Shown here: in pieces, positions 8,966 through 18,150 of the stretch
Numbering within the stretch: position 1 is the first letter of the stretch
Layout: every line of letters starts with the position of its first letter
Source: Pirellulales bacterium
GTDB taxonomy: Bacteria; Planctomycetota; Planctomycetia; Pirellulales; Thermoguttaceae
DNA length: 64,000 bases
Assembly (NCBI GenBank): GCA_016931995.1
Contig: JAFGDS010000017.1
Location: 1-64,000 of the forward strand
Direction: 5' to 3'
The notes under the pieces: generated by a model
The model's input: only the letters and a program-made list of their open reading frames with translations
What the model was told of the DNA's origin: nothing
The model's database searches: none
Translations under genes and position numbers: made by a program

Positions 8966-11900
8966 CGCGCACCTCCAAACCCCTCGCCCCCAACCCCTCT
9001 CCCGCAAGCGGGAGAGGGGAGCCGTGGGTGCCATGCCCACGCTTGCCGTGGGCATGTGCCCGCGAGTTGTCCCCTTCAGGGCCCCGCGCCTCCTTCTCCT
9101 TCTCGCTCTCGCCTGGATCGTTCTCCCCGCCGTGGCCTTCGCCGCCGAGCTGGCGGAACAGCGCGTGCGGGAGATCTACGTCCCGGCCGAGGACCTGCAC
9201 GTCCTCTTGGAAGGTCAGCCTCAGCGGGTGCTGCTGCCGCGCGACGAATACGAAGACCTCCTGGCCAAGGCCCAGAAAGCGGCCGAAACCAAGCCGCCGC
9301 GGACATGCCTGTGGACCGGCGCCGAGTACGCAATCACGCTCGAGGAAGAGCGGGCTCGCCTGGAGGGCGTCCTCCAGATCGAATCGCTCGACGATGCGCT
9401 GGTGGCCTTGCCGCTGGATCTGGGCGGAGTCGGCTTGCGCCGCGCGACGCTTGACGAGAAGTCCGCGGCGATCGGTCGGGGGCCCGACGGCAAGTGGATC
9501 CTCTTCGTCCAGGGCAAGGGTCCGCACAAGCTTGTTCTCGAGATGGTCGCGCCGCTCGAGACGACCGCGGCGACGCAGACGCTGCGTTTCCGCTTGCCGC
9601 CATCGCCGGCCGCGTCGATCCGCATGACCGTGCCCGGCGACGTCGAAGTGAAAAGCGGCCTCGACGTGGCCCGGCGCGAGGTGGACGCGACGGCCGGGAT
9701 GACGCGATTCGAGTTGCTCCCGCGCGCCGGCGACGTGACGCTGGTGATGACGCTCAACAGCCACCTCGCCCGCACGAGCCGCGTGGTCGTGGCCCGCGGC
9801 GTCCAGATTGGCGAGGTGACCCAAGCCTACGAGGCCCTGCACGCCACCACGTCGCTTGCCGTGCTGCACCAGGCGATCGACCAGTGCCGGTTCCTCGTGC
9901 CCGAAGGGTTCGAGGTTACCGAAGTCCACTCGCCGGCCATGGCCAGTTGGGCCGTGACCGACGCGCCCGAGGGCCGGGTGCTCGCGGTGAAGCTCCGCGA
10001 GGCGACCACCGGCACGGTCGTGCTCCAGATGATGGCCGTCCGCGCGCCGGCGCGATTGGACAATTGGACGATGCCGCGGCTCGCGCCGCTGGACGTCGTG
10101 GGCGAGACGTCCGAATTGGGCCTGCTGGTCGAGGATCGGCTCGAGACGCATTCGATACGCGCCGAGGGGCCCATCGCCATCGACGTGGACGTGCTCGACG
10201 CGGCGCTGCCCGAGTCGGTCCGCCGGGGCGGCGAGGGCCGCGTGCCGCTGCGCACGGTGGCCGCCTTCTATGTGCCCAGCGGCGACTACACGCTGACCGC
10301 GGCCTTCCGCAAGCCGCCCGCCGCCGTGAGCGCCACCACCGCGCTGCTGCTGACGCTGGGCGATGCGGGCCAAGCCGTCCGCGGCGCGCTCGTCCTGCGG
10401 CCCGAGCACGAGAAGCTCTTTTCGTTTAATCTGGCCGTGCCCGCCGGTTGGCGGGTGGATCGGGCCATGGGCGCCGATGGACAAGCATTGACCATCGAGC
10501 GCTTCACGGGCGAGGACGGCGCGAGCCGCGTGCTCGTGCGCCTGCCCCGGGGTATTCCGGCCGGCGGCCAGGGCGCCGTGCGTTTCGACGCCTCGCGGAC
10601 CCCACCCGGCTGGCTCGATGAGTGGAAATCGCAAAAGATCGAGTTCCCCGCCTTCTCGATCGCCGGCGACGTCCGCCAGTCGGGCGCGATCGCCGTGGCC
10701 GTGACCGACGATTTGGACGTGCGGCCCGAAACACTTGTGGGGCTCGTTCCCTTGGACGACGCCCAGAAGGCGCCGTTGGGCCTGGGCGGCACGGCCGCGC
10801 CGCTAGCCTACCGATTCGACGACCTGCCCTTCGAGGCGGCCCTGACCGTCCGCCGCAATGATCCCCGGATCACCGCGCGGACGTTTTCGTTCCTCCGCGT
10901 CGAGCCGGGGGCGCTGGTGGGCCACTGCGAAGTGGTCTACCGCGTCGAGCAGGCGCGAACCCGCTCGCTCGAGCTGATTCTCCCGGTCGACACGCCGCCG
11001 GATGTGGCGCTGCGCGGCGCGGACGGCGTCGAGGTCGAGTATTCCGCCCGCGAGGTCGAAGGCCAACGCCACTGGACCGTGAAGCTGGCCGACGCCCGCC
11101 GGGGCGACGTGCGCCTGCTGGTCGATTTCCTCAAACGGCTGGACGACGAGACCTCGCAGGAGTTGGACGCGCCGGTGGTCCGCGCCGGCGGCGTGGCGTA
11201 TCAGTCCGGTCTGGTCGCGATCGAAGGCAGCGCGGAGCTCGACGTGCAAGTGACCGCCAAGGCCCGCCGCGTGGACGTCGGCGAGCTGGTCGACGCGCGG
11301 TATCAGCCGGGCCGGCGGCTGTTGGGCGTGTACGGATTCGTGGGCGAGCCGGAGACCGTGAAGCTCGCGGTGTTTCACCGCCCGGCGTATCCGCTCGATC
11401 CGGCCGTGGTCCAGCACGCCCGGTTGCTCACGCGGCTTTCGGCCCAGGGCACGGCGCAGACCGAGGCGCGATTCGATCTGGCCACGAAGGCCCTGTTCCT
11501 CGAGCTGAAGCTGCCCCCAGAGGCGTCGCTCTGGTCGGTGTGGGTGGACGACCGGCCGGTCAAACCGCAGCGCGAGGGCCAAAGCGTGTTGGTGAGCCTG
11601 CCGGCCGCGCCGGACAAGCCGATCCGCCGGTTGCAGTTCTTCTACGAAACGCCCGCCGCGGCCGTGGGCATCCTCGGCCGCGTGGGCGTGGACGCGCCGA
11701 CGTTGCGGCTGGCGGCCGACGCGAAGTCGGAGGCGGTCGACGTGCCGCTGGTGGATCTCCAATGGGACCTGTACCTGCCCGGCCGGTACGACGTCGTCCG
11801 CAGCCGCGGCAGCGTGGTCACCAACGACATCGAGCGTCCGACGCCGGCCTTATTGAACGTGGCCGGGGCGCTGTGGTATCTGGCCGGCGGCGTTCGGACC

Positions 11901-14900
11901 CCGTTGGCTTGGCTTCCGCACGGCGAAGCGAAGACGAAGAGTGCGATGCCCATGTACCTTCGCGACGACGCCAAAATCGAAGCCCTCGCCGAGACCGCGC
12001 CGGCCGAGGACGCCCGGAGGGAGGACTATGAGCCAAATATGACCCTCATCGTTCCGCAGCACGAGCACGAGACAGGCGTCGAAGAGCCAGAAGCCGCGGA
12101 GCCGGCCCTTCCGGCGCCCGCGTTCAGGCCCGCCGATCCGTTCGCTGCCGAGGCAACTGTCCCACCGCCCACCGAGGCCCCGCTCGCCCCGCCACAGCCC
12201 GCCCAGCAACAGCCTGCCCAGGTCGCCGGCGGACAGCCGGTGGTCGGCAAGCCGGTCTGGGAAACGAGCAAGGCCAGCGCCTGGGCACGAGGTCATCGCA
12301 GTCTCAAGATCCAATTGGCGGACGAAAACGCCCCGACCGCCGCCACCGGCGAAGAGGCCACGCCAGTCGTCTTCCGCAGCTTCGGCGTGGACCCGACGCT
12401 CGACGTGACGCTGGCCGATCGCGGCCGGCTCGACACGTTTGGCTGGGGCGCGGCCCTGGTGGTCGCCGTGGTCGGCGCGGCCCTCACGCGCCGGCGGATC
12501 GGCGCGCGGGCGCGGTACGTGCTGGGCGTACTCGTTCTGGGCACGGTCGTGCCGGTCATCCCCGGCTTCCTGTGGCTGGCCGAGCCCTGCAACATGGCCG
12601 TCTACGCGGCGGCGCTCTTGGTGCCCTATTACCTGCTGGCCGGCCTCGCGCGGTGGCTGGTCTGCTGGGCGGCCGGTTGGTGTCCGATCCGCCGTTGGAT
12701 CGCCACGACGGCCACTGGCGTTGCGTTGCTGAGCGTGGCGCTCGCAGCGACGGCTGCGACCGCCGACGAGCCCGCGCCGCCGGCCGGGCCAATCACCGTG
12801 CAGATCGTTCCGCCGCCGGCGCCGGTGGCCGTGCCGGCCGACGCGATCCTGATTCCCTACAATCCCGAGTCGGAAACCGGCATCGAGGACGCCCGGCGAC
12901 GGCTGATTCCCTATGACAAATACGTCGAGCTATGGAATCGGGCGTATCCGGACAAGAAGCTCACCGCCACGGCCCCGCCCGCGCCCTTTGGCCTGGCCGG
13001 CGCGGCGTACACCGCGCGGCTGGAGGGCACGGACGATCTCTTGGTCGAAGGCCAAATCGAGTTGGACGTGTACGTAACGGAGCCGGTGAGCGTGCCGCTG
13101 GGGCTTGCTGGCGGCGTGTTGGCCCGGGCGGAAGAAGACGGCAAGCCGGCCCGACTGAGCGTCGTCGCCCCCGAGCAGCAACCGGTCCAACAGCCCGCGC
13201 AGCAGAAGGCCGGACCGCCGACCGATGCCGCGCGTCCGCTCGTGCTTTGGCACGTCTCGGGCAAGGGTCGGCACGCGCTGGCCGTGGCCGTGCGGATGCG
13301 GCTTGCACGGCAAGGCGGCTGGCGCGTGGCCGAGGGCGCACTGCCCGCCGCGCCCGCCACCGCGCTGGCCATCACCGTGCCCGCGGCGCAAACCGAGGTC
13401 CGTCTGGGCCAGCTTGCCGATCGGGCGAGCTACGACACGCGCGAGGCGGATCAGAAGATCGAGACCGCTCTGGGCGCGGAAGGCGCCTTGCGGATCCAAT
13501 GGCGGCCCAAGGTGGCCGAGGGCGAAGTGGACCGGAGCCTGACCGTGGCCAGCGACGCCGCGCTGGACGTCCGCGAGGACGGCCTCGCCCTGGCCTGGCA
13601 GTTGGCCCTCAGCTTCCCCCGCGGCCACCGCGAGCAATTCACGCTGGCCGTGCCCGAGGGCTACCTCGTCAAACGCGTCGAGGGCGAAAACGTCCGCGGC
13701 TGGGAGGTCTCGCCGGGCGAGAAGTCGCGGAAGCTGGCCGTGTCGCTGTTGAAGCCGGCCGCCGACGCCGAGCGATTCACCGTGCGGCTGTGGCGCGCGG
13801 GCGTGCCGGCCGAGTTCGACGCGCCCGTGGTCGAGGCGCCGGAAGCCGCGTTGCACAAGGGCCGGCTCGTGATCTCGCGCAGTCCGCTTCTGGACGTGCA
13901 AACCCGCGGCGCTCGGGGCGCGGAGCGGACCGATTTGCCCGCCCAACAAGGGCCTGCCGGCGAGGAAGCGGCCAGCCCGCTGGGCACGCGGCCCTATCAG
14001 GCGTACGCCTTCGCCACGACGCCGTTTGCCGTCCAACTGAGCGCCGCGCCGCTTGCGCCCAAGACCACGGCCGCGTGGCAGACGATCTTGCGGATCGCCC
14101 AGGAGGAGCGGACGGTCGAGGCCCGGCTGCGGCTCGGCGTCGAGGACCGGCCGATCCACCGCGCGGAGATCCGCCTGCCGGAAGGATTCACGCTCGAAAG
14201 CGTCCAGGCCCCCGGTGCGTTTCATTGGGCGGTAACGGACGAGGGCGCCGAAGCGCAGTCGCGGCTCTTGACGGTCTACTTTGGCCAAGGACACGTGGGC
14301 AACGTCGATATCGTCCTCGAGGGCAAGCTACCCAAGGCCCCGCTCGACAAGCCGCTGACGCTGCCGCGATGGGAAGCGTTGGGCGTCGCCCGGCAACAGG
14401 GTGACGTCGCCGTCCAGGCCGATCCGTCCATCCGCGTTCAGGCCGGAGACCTCAAGAACTGTCAGAGCGTGCTCGTTGGCCAGGTCCACGCGTGGCTCGA
14501 CGAGCCGCAGCGCCGGCTGGTTCAGGCCGCGCTGCACCACGTTGGGACGGACTACGCCGCGACGCTCTCGTTCGCCAGGCGAACACCGGACGTGACTTGC
14601 TCGACCATTTCCAACGTTCGCGTCACGGAACGGGCGGTCGAGGAGACGATTCTTTTGGACTTTACGATCCGCCAGGCCGGCGTCCGCAAGATCGCGTTCC
14701 TGCTACCGGCGTGGATGGCCGACTCCCGCGTGAGCGCGCCACTCATGCGGCAGAAGCCGTCGATCGAGCCGGCCGCCGCGGGCGACAATGCCCCGGTGCG
14801 GGTCACCGTTGAATTGCAGGACGAAGTGATGGACGAGCTGCGGGTGCTTGTGGAGAATGACCGTCTGCTGGCTGCCGGAGCGCGGCAGGCGCCTATCCCG

Positions 14901-17039
14901 ATCGTCGAGACGGGTCGCACCACGCGGCGCTACGTCACGCTCGAAAGCGCCGGCCGCGACGAGGTCGTGGTCGATCCGGCGAAGCTCGCGGGCATGGAAC
15001 CGCTGGGCCGGAAGCTCCGCGAGTGGCAAGCCCTGCGCGCGGCGCTCGGCGGCGACATCACCCAGGCGTACTTGGTCGCGCCCGACGCGGCCGAAGCGCG
15101 GCTGGAATTCCAAACCCGCACCCGCGAAGCCGTCGAAACCGCCGGCGCGCGGATCGGTCTGGCCGTGACGGGCCTGATGCTCGACGCCCAGGGCGCGTAC
15201 CGGGGGCAGGTCGAGTATCGCGTCGATAACCAGACCGCGCAGTTTCTTCAGATCGAATTGCCGCACGGAGCCCGCCTCTGGGCGGCCGTCGTGGCGGGCG
15301 AACCGGTCAAGCCGATCAAGGACCCCGACGCGGCCGACGACCGGCACGTGTGCATCCCGCTGGTGAAGACCGCCACGGGCGACGTGGCCTACCCGGTCGT
15401 CCTGGTCTACGGCGGCAAGCTGCCGGCCTTGGCCCGATGGGGCTCGACCGTGGATTTCCCCGTGGTCCGCACGGTGAAGATCGAGCCCGAGCAGAGCCAG
15501 GTGAGGCTCTACCTGCCCAAGACGCACCGCTGGTTCGATTTCGGCGGGACGATGAGCCGCGTGGACGAAGAGGCCGAGCTTGCGGCCCAGCAGGTGGCGT
15601 TCAAGACGAAGGAAGCCGGGCGGCTGATGGACGCGATGAAGAGCGACAATCCCTACGCCCAGGCCCGCGCGGCGTACAACTTCCAGCAACTCGCGCTCGA
15701 GCAAGGCGGCCAGACGGAGGAGGAGATGCTTTCGTATTCCGGAAACAAGTCGCTCCAGAAGCAGCTTGCCCAGCAGAGCGAGGTCTTCTCGCAAGCGCAA
15801 CGGCAAGCCCAACAGATCGACGCCGCGCCCGCGCGGGCCGCCCAAACCGACAATCGGGGCGAGCTGAACGACTTCTACGCCAATCAGCGCAACGCCCGCG
15901 CGGCCAACGTCGTCGACAGCGTGGGCGCGAACTGGCGATTGTCGGAAGAGTCGTCGAAACCCGCGCCGGACGACTCCAAGCCGGCAACGTACCAGATGAA
16001 CCAGACGTGGCTGGACGCGAACCGTCTGGCCAACCCGGCGGCCGCGCCGGGCAAGGAGAAGAAGGCCGGAGAAGTCCGCGGCGATCGCGCCGCGGGCAGG
16101 GTCATCGTCAAGGGGAGCAAGCCCTCGCCGAAGATGCCCGCCGTGAGCGGGTGGCTCGAAAGCGGCGTAACGTCGTCGACAATGGTTCCCCAGCAGCAAG
16201 GCCAGCGGTTCATCCAACCGATGGACCAACCGCAGGCCGCTCCGGGGGGCGTGCCCTCCAGTTCCGCCGAACCGGCCGACAAGGTGGCCCGGTACAAGAG
16301 TCAGTTGCGGCAAGGCCAAACGGGACAGAAGGCGTATGGCCTGTATGACCGTGGCAGAGGCGTAACCCACGACGATGCCAACCCCCTTGCGGAATCCCAA
16401 CGCCGCGCGACCGTCGGCATGTCCGCCCCCAGCGCGTTCGGCGGGGACCCCAATGATCCGAGCAGGTCCATCCCCCGCCGGCCACAACTCGCGGGGACGC
16501 AGACCGGAAGGCTGCAATTCGGTGTCGGCGTGCAAAGCGACATGGGTCTGTATGGCCCGGTCGTGGTCGATGGCCAACCCGTCCCTCCGGGCATGGGCGG
16601 GATGGGCGGCATGGGGGGCGGCATGGGCATGGGCGGCATGGCGCCGGGCGGCGCGCAGGGACCCGCCGCGCCGGCGGGGCTGGCCAGCCTGATCGTCCAA
16701 CTGCCCGAGCCCAACGCGGCCTTCTACGACGCCTATCTGTTCACCACGCCGCGCGGTCGGATCGATCTGACCGCCCGCGCCGTGGACGACCAATGGGCCG
16801 GCGAACTTGCCCGGCTCGTGCTGGTCGTCGCCGCGCTCGCGCTGGCCGTGATGGCGTTCCGCCGGATCGGCCGGCCGCTGGGTGGGTGGCTCGCCTCGCC
16901 GGCGGGCTCGACTGCCCTCCTGGTCCTGGGCGTCCTCGGCCTAGCAAGCTGCATCTTTCCCGTCGCCGGCGCGGCGCTCCTCCTGGCCGGCGTGGCGCTG
17001 AAGATCCGCCGAAGGCGCATCGCGTCCGCCGCGGCGTGA
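8958..17039 (+). CDS. Giant exported multidomain protein, function unknown
   Basis: A 2693-residue protein translationally coupled to the preceding gene. GGAAGGAGG at 8941-8949 is well placed for the ATG at 8958. A hydrophobic signal segment (FRAPRLLLLLALAWIVLPAV) begins near residue 41, after a stretch encoded by palindromic repeats. It looks like an internal duplication. The N-half starts with EIYVPAEDLHVLLEG and RVLLPRDEYEDLL (about 72-100). Membrane segments follow at about 1161-1272. The C-half restarts with AILIPYNPESE and RLIPYDKYVELWN (about 1295-1325), the motif seen twice in the upstream gene. Segments such as GVARQQGDVAV (about 1810) also recur. Near the C-terminus come a Gln/Ala-rich stretch, a Gly/Met-rich run (about 2544-2565) and two membrane segments. 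No enzyme motif was recognised. Confidence 0.8.
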   Translation: MRDAHLQTPRPQPLSRKRERGAVGAMPTLAVGMCPRVVPFRAPRLLLLLALAWIVLPAVAFAAELAEQRVREIYVPAEDLHVLLEGQPQRVLLPRDEYEDLLAKAQKAAETKPPRTCLWTGAEYAITLEEERARLEGVLQIESLDDALVALPLDLGGVGLRRATLDEKSAAIGRGPDGKWILFVQGKGPHKLVLEMVAPLETTAATQTLRFRLPPSPAASIRMTVPGDVEVKSGLDVARREVDATAGMTRFELLPRAGDVTLVMTLNSHLARTSRVVVARGVQIGEVTQAYEALHATTSLAVLHQAIDQCRFLVPEGFEVTEVHSPAMASWAVTDAPEGRVLAVKLREATTGTVVLQMMAVRAPARLDNWTMPRLAPLDVVGETSELGLLVEDRLETHSIRAEGPIAIDVDVLDAALPESVRRGGEGRVPLRTVAAFYVPSGDYTLTAAFRKPPAAVSATTALLLTLGDAGQAVRGALVLRPEHEKLFSFNLAVPAGWRVDRAMGADGQALTIERFTGEDGASRVLVRLPRGIPAGGQGAVRFDASRTPPGWLDEWKSQKIEFPAFSIAGDVRQSGAIAVAVTDDLDVRPETLVGLVPLDDAQKAPLGLGGTAAPLAYRFDDLPFEAALTVRRNDPRITARTFSFLRVEPGALVGHCEVVYRVEQARTRSLELILPVDTPPDVALRGADGVEVEYSAREVEGQRHWTVKLADARRGDVRLLVDFLKRLDDETSQELDAPVVRAGGVAYQSGLVAIEGSAELDVQVTAKARRVDVGELVDARYQPGRRLLGVYGFVGEPETVKLAVFHRPAYPLDPAVVQHARLLTRLSAQGTAQTEARFDLATKALFLELKLPPEASLWSVWVDDRPVKPQREGQSVLVSLPAAPDKPIRRLQFFYETPAAAVGILGRVGVDAPTLRLAADAKSEAVDVPLVDLQWDLYLPGRYDVVRSRGSVVTNDIERPTPALLNVAGALWYLAGGVRTPLAWLPHGEAKTKSAMPMYLRDDAKIEALAETAPAEDARREDYEPNMTLIVPQHEHETGVEEPEAAEPALPAPAFRPADPFAAEATVPPPTEAPLAPPQPAQQQPAQVAGGQPVVGKPVWETSKASAWARGHRSLKIQLADENAPTAATGEEATPVVFRSFGVDPTLDVTLADRGRLDTFGWGAALVVAVVGAALTRRRIGARARYVLGVLVLGTVVPVIPGFLWLAEPCNMAVYAAALLVPYYLLAGLARWLVCWAAGWCPIRRWIATTATGVALLSVALAATAATADEPAPPAGPITVQIVPPPAPVAVPADAILIPYNPESETGIEDARRRLIPYDKYVELWNRAYPDKKLTATAPPAPFGLAGAAYTARLEGTDDLLVEGQIELDVYVTEPVSVPLGLAGGVLARAEEDGKPARLSVVAPEQQPVQQPAQQKAGPPTDAARPLVLWHVSGKGRHALAVAVRMRLARQGGWRVAEGALPAAPATALAITVPAAQTEVRLGQLADRASYDTREADQKIETALGAEGALRIQWRPKVAEGEVDRSLTVASDAALDVREDGLALAWQLALSFPRGHREQFTLAVPEGYLVKRVEGENVRGWEVSPGEKSRKLAVSLLKPAADAERFTVRLWRAGVPAEFDAPVVEAPEAALHKGRLVISRSPLLDVQTRGARGAERTDLPAQQGPAGEEAASPLGTRPYQAYAFATTPFAVQLSAAPLAPKTTAAWQTILRIAQEERTVEARLRLGVEDRPIHRAEIRLPEGFTLESVQAPGAFHWAVTDEGAEAQSRLLTVYFGQGHVGNVDIVLEGKLPKAPLDKPLTLPRWEALGVARQQGDVAVQADPSIRVQAGDLKNCQSVLVGQVHAWLDEPQRRLVQAALHHVGTDYAATLSFARRTPDVTCSTISNVRVTERAVEETILLDFTIRQAGVRKIAFLLPAWMADSRVSAPLMRQKPSIEPAAAGDNAPVRVTVELQDEVMDELRVLVENDRLLAAGARQAPIPIVETGRTTRRYVTLESAGRDEVVVDPAKLAGMEPLGRKLREWQALRAALGGDITQAYLVAPDAAEARLEFQTRTREAVETAGARIGLAVTGLMLDAQGAYRGQVEYRVDNQTAQFLQIELPHGARLWAAVVAGEPVKPIKDPDAADDRHVCIPLVKTATGDVAYPVVLVYGGKLPALARWGSTVDFPVVRTVKIEPEQSQVRLYLPKTHRWFDFGGTMSRVDEEAELAAQQVAFKTKEAGRLMDAMKSDNPYAQARAAYNFQQLALEQGGQTEEEMLSYSGNKSLQKQLAQQSEVFSQAQRQAQQIDAAPARAAQTDNRGELNDFYANQRNARAANVVDSVGANWRLSEESSKPAPDDSKPATYQMNQTWLDANRLANPAAAPGKEKKAGEVRGDRAAGRVIVKGSKPSPKMPAVSGWLESGVTSSTMVPQQQGQRFIQPMDQPQAAPGGVPSSSAEPADKVARYKSQLRQGQTGQKAYGLYDRGRGVTHDDANPLAESQRRATVGMSAPSAFGGDPNDPSRSIPRRPQLAGTQTGRLQFGVGVQSDMGLYGPVVVDGQPVPPGMGGMGGMGGGMGMGGMAPGGAQGPAAPAGLASLIVQLPEPNAAFYDAYLFTTPRGRIDLTARAVDDQWAGELARLVLVVAALALAVMAFRRIGRPLGGWLASPAGSTALLVLGVLGLASCIFPVAGAALLLAGVALKIRRRRIASAAA
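8994..9019. repeat. Perfect palindrome, family B copy 1, inside a coding region
   Basis: CCCCTCTCCCGC, loop AA, then GCGGGAGAGGGG form a perfect 12-bp stem. It lies about 36 bases inside the giant gene, between its start codon and the hydrophobic signal segment. A near-identical copy with the same flanks (CCCTCGCC before, AG after) is at 22408-22433. Sequences of this CCCTCTCCCGC type are widespread REP-like elements in GC-rich bacteria. Confidence 0.85.
9033..9055. repeat. Palindrome ATGCCCACG / CGTGGGCAT inside a coding region
   Basis: A 9-bp perfect stem with a CTTGC loop, 14 bases after the family B palindrome, still upstream of the signal-peptide hydrophobic core of the giant gene. It encodes MPTLAVGM in frame. 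Its ATG is an alternative start for the giant protein. Confidence 0.7.
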
Positions 17040-17056
17040 CGCGGGGAAAGCGTAAG

Positions 17057-17071
17057 TCAGGCTCCGCCTGA
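17057..17071. repeat. Small palindrome TCAGGC-TCC-GCCTGA
   Basis: A 6-bp stem with a TCC loop, 18 bases after the stop of the giant gene. No T-run follows. The GC-TCC-GC centre is the same as at 2002-2022. Confidence 0.5.
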
Positions 17072-17097
17072 TCTTCGGGCTTCGAGAACGACAAGTA

Positions 17098-17211
17098 AAC
17101 CACGAAAGACACGAAACACACGAAAGACGCATAATGGTACGTCTTCCGGCGGGAACGATTCGATAGGTCGTTGCCGCCTCGCCTTTCGTCTATTTCATGT
17201 TTTTCGTGGTT
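17098..17211. repeat. MITE-like element with about 32-base imperfect terminal inverted repeats
   Basis: The left end AACCACGAAAGACACGAAAC... (17098-17129) matches the reverse complement of the right end (17180-17211, ...TTTTTCGTGGTT) over about 32 bases with roughly six mismatches. About 50 unrelated bases lie between. The left end is internally repetitive (ACACGAAA units). It sits between the giant gene and the nucleotidyltransferase. No transposase is encoded, so it would be non-autonomous if mobile. Confidence 0.6.
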
Positions 17212-17328
17212 CTCACTTATCTCTCAGACGCCAACGGCCCCCCGGCCCATTGGCTCCCCCGCGACCGCGTGTTAAGATGGCTCGTGGGGTGGGTCGGCCA
17301 CTTCGCCAGGTTGTTTTCGGAGTCCTCC

Positions 17329-18150
17329 ATGACGGCGCCTTTGACGGACAAAGCGGTGATTCTCGCCCGCGGACTGGGCAAGCGGATGCGCAAACAAGAC
17401 GACTCCGGCGCGCTCGACGCGCGGCAAGCGGCCGTCGCCGAGATGGGCGTCAAGGCCCTCATGCCCATCGACCGGCCCTTTCTGGACTACGTCCTTTCCG
17501 CCCTGGCCGACGCGGGCTATCGCCGCGTTTGCCTGGTGATCGGGCCGGATCACGACCTCATCCGCGACTACTACACCCGCGAGGTCGAGCTGGACCGCGT
17601 CAGCGTCGATTTCGCCGTGCAGCGGGAACCCCGCGGCACCGCCGACGCCGTGGCCGCGGCCGAGCCCTTCGCCGACGGCGACGACTTCGCCGTGTTCAAC
17701 TCGGACAACTACTATCCGATCGAAGCCCTGCGCCGCCTGCGCGAGCAGGGCGGCGCGGGCGTCGGCCTGTTCGATTGGCAGACCATGCTCGCCGAGAGCA
17801 ACGTCTCCGAAGCGAGGCTCCGCTCGTTCGCCGTCGCGCAACTGGAAGGCGGCTGCCTCGTCGACGTGCTCGAGAAGCCGGACGAGGCCACGTGGAACGC
17901 CCTGCCGCGGCCCATCTGGATGAGCATGAACTGCTGGCAGTTCCGCCCCACTATTTTCGAGTCCTGCCGGTTGATCGAGCCGTCGCCCCGCGGCGAGTTC
18001 GAGGTGACCGACGCCGTGCGCCACTCGATCAACGTCCTGGGCGAACGGTTCCGCGCCGTGACCGTGCGGGCGCCCGTGCTCGACCTGACCAGCCGGCAAG
18101 ACGTGGCCAGCATTGCCCAGCGCCTCGCGGGCACCGAGGTGCGGCTTTGA
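17329..18150 (+). CDS. Sugar-phosphate nucleotidyltransferase (NTP_transferase family)
   Basis: A 273-residue Rossmann-like nucleotidyltransferase expected to make an NDP-sugar from a sugar-1-phosphate and an NTP. The N-terminal signature is AVILARGLGKRMRK, the substrate loop MGVKALMPIDRPFLDY, and the metal-binding Asp lies in FAVFNSDNYYPIEAL. The C-terminal part is short, with no hexapeptide acetyltransferase domain. The upstream open frame (from 17197) lies in a repeat, so the ATG at 17329 before MTAPLTDKAVIL is used. The next gene, a GHMP sugar kinase, overlaps its stop, so the pair looks like a kinase plus nucleotidyltransferase salvage or activation module. The sugar and the nucleotide are not identifiable. 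Confidence 0.85.
   Translation: MTAPLTDKAVILARGLGKRMRKQDDSGALDARQAAVAEMGVKALMPIDRPFLDYVLSALADAGYRRVCLVIGPDHDLIRDYYTREVELDRVSVDFAVQREPRGTADAVAAAEPFADGDDFAVFNSDNYYPIEALRRLREQGGAGVGLFDWQTMLAESNVSEARLRSFAVAQLEGGCLVDVLEKPDEATWNALPRPIWMSMNCWQFRPTIFESCRLIEPSPRGEFEVTDAVRHSINVLGERFRAVTVRAPVLDLTSRQDVASIAQRLAGTEVRL
18136..18141 (+). promoter_or_regulatory. Ribosome binding site deciding a TTG start
   Basis: GAGGTG, 5 bases before the TTG at 18147, lies inside the last codons of the nucleotidyltransferase. It supports reinitiation at the overlapping TTGA. Confidence 0.6.

Noticed and set aside
14703-16793. Open frame of about 700 codons opposite the giant gene
   Set aside because: Antisense shadow. The plus-strand frame has a signal peptide, membrane segments and repeated motifs continuous with the rest of the giant protein.
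17250-18146. In-frame upstream extension of the GHMP kinase to 17250
   Set aside because: This part is Arg/Pro-rich out-of-frame translation of the nucleotidyltransferase; the kinase similarity begins only after 18147.
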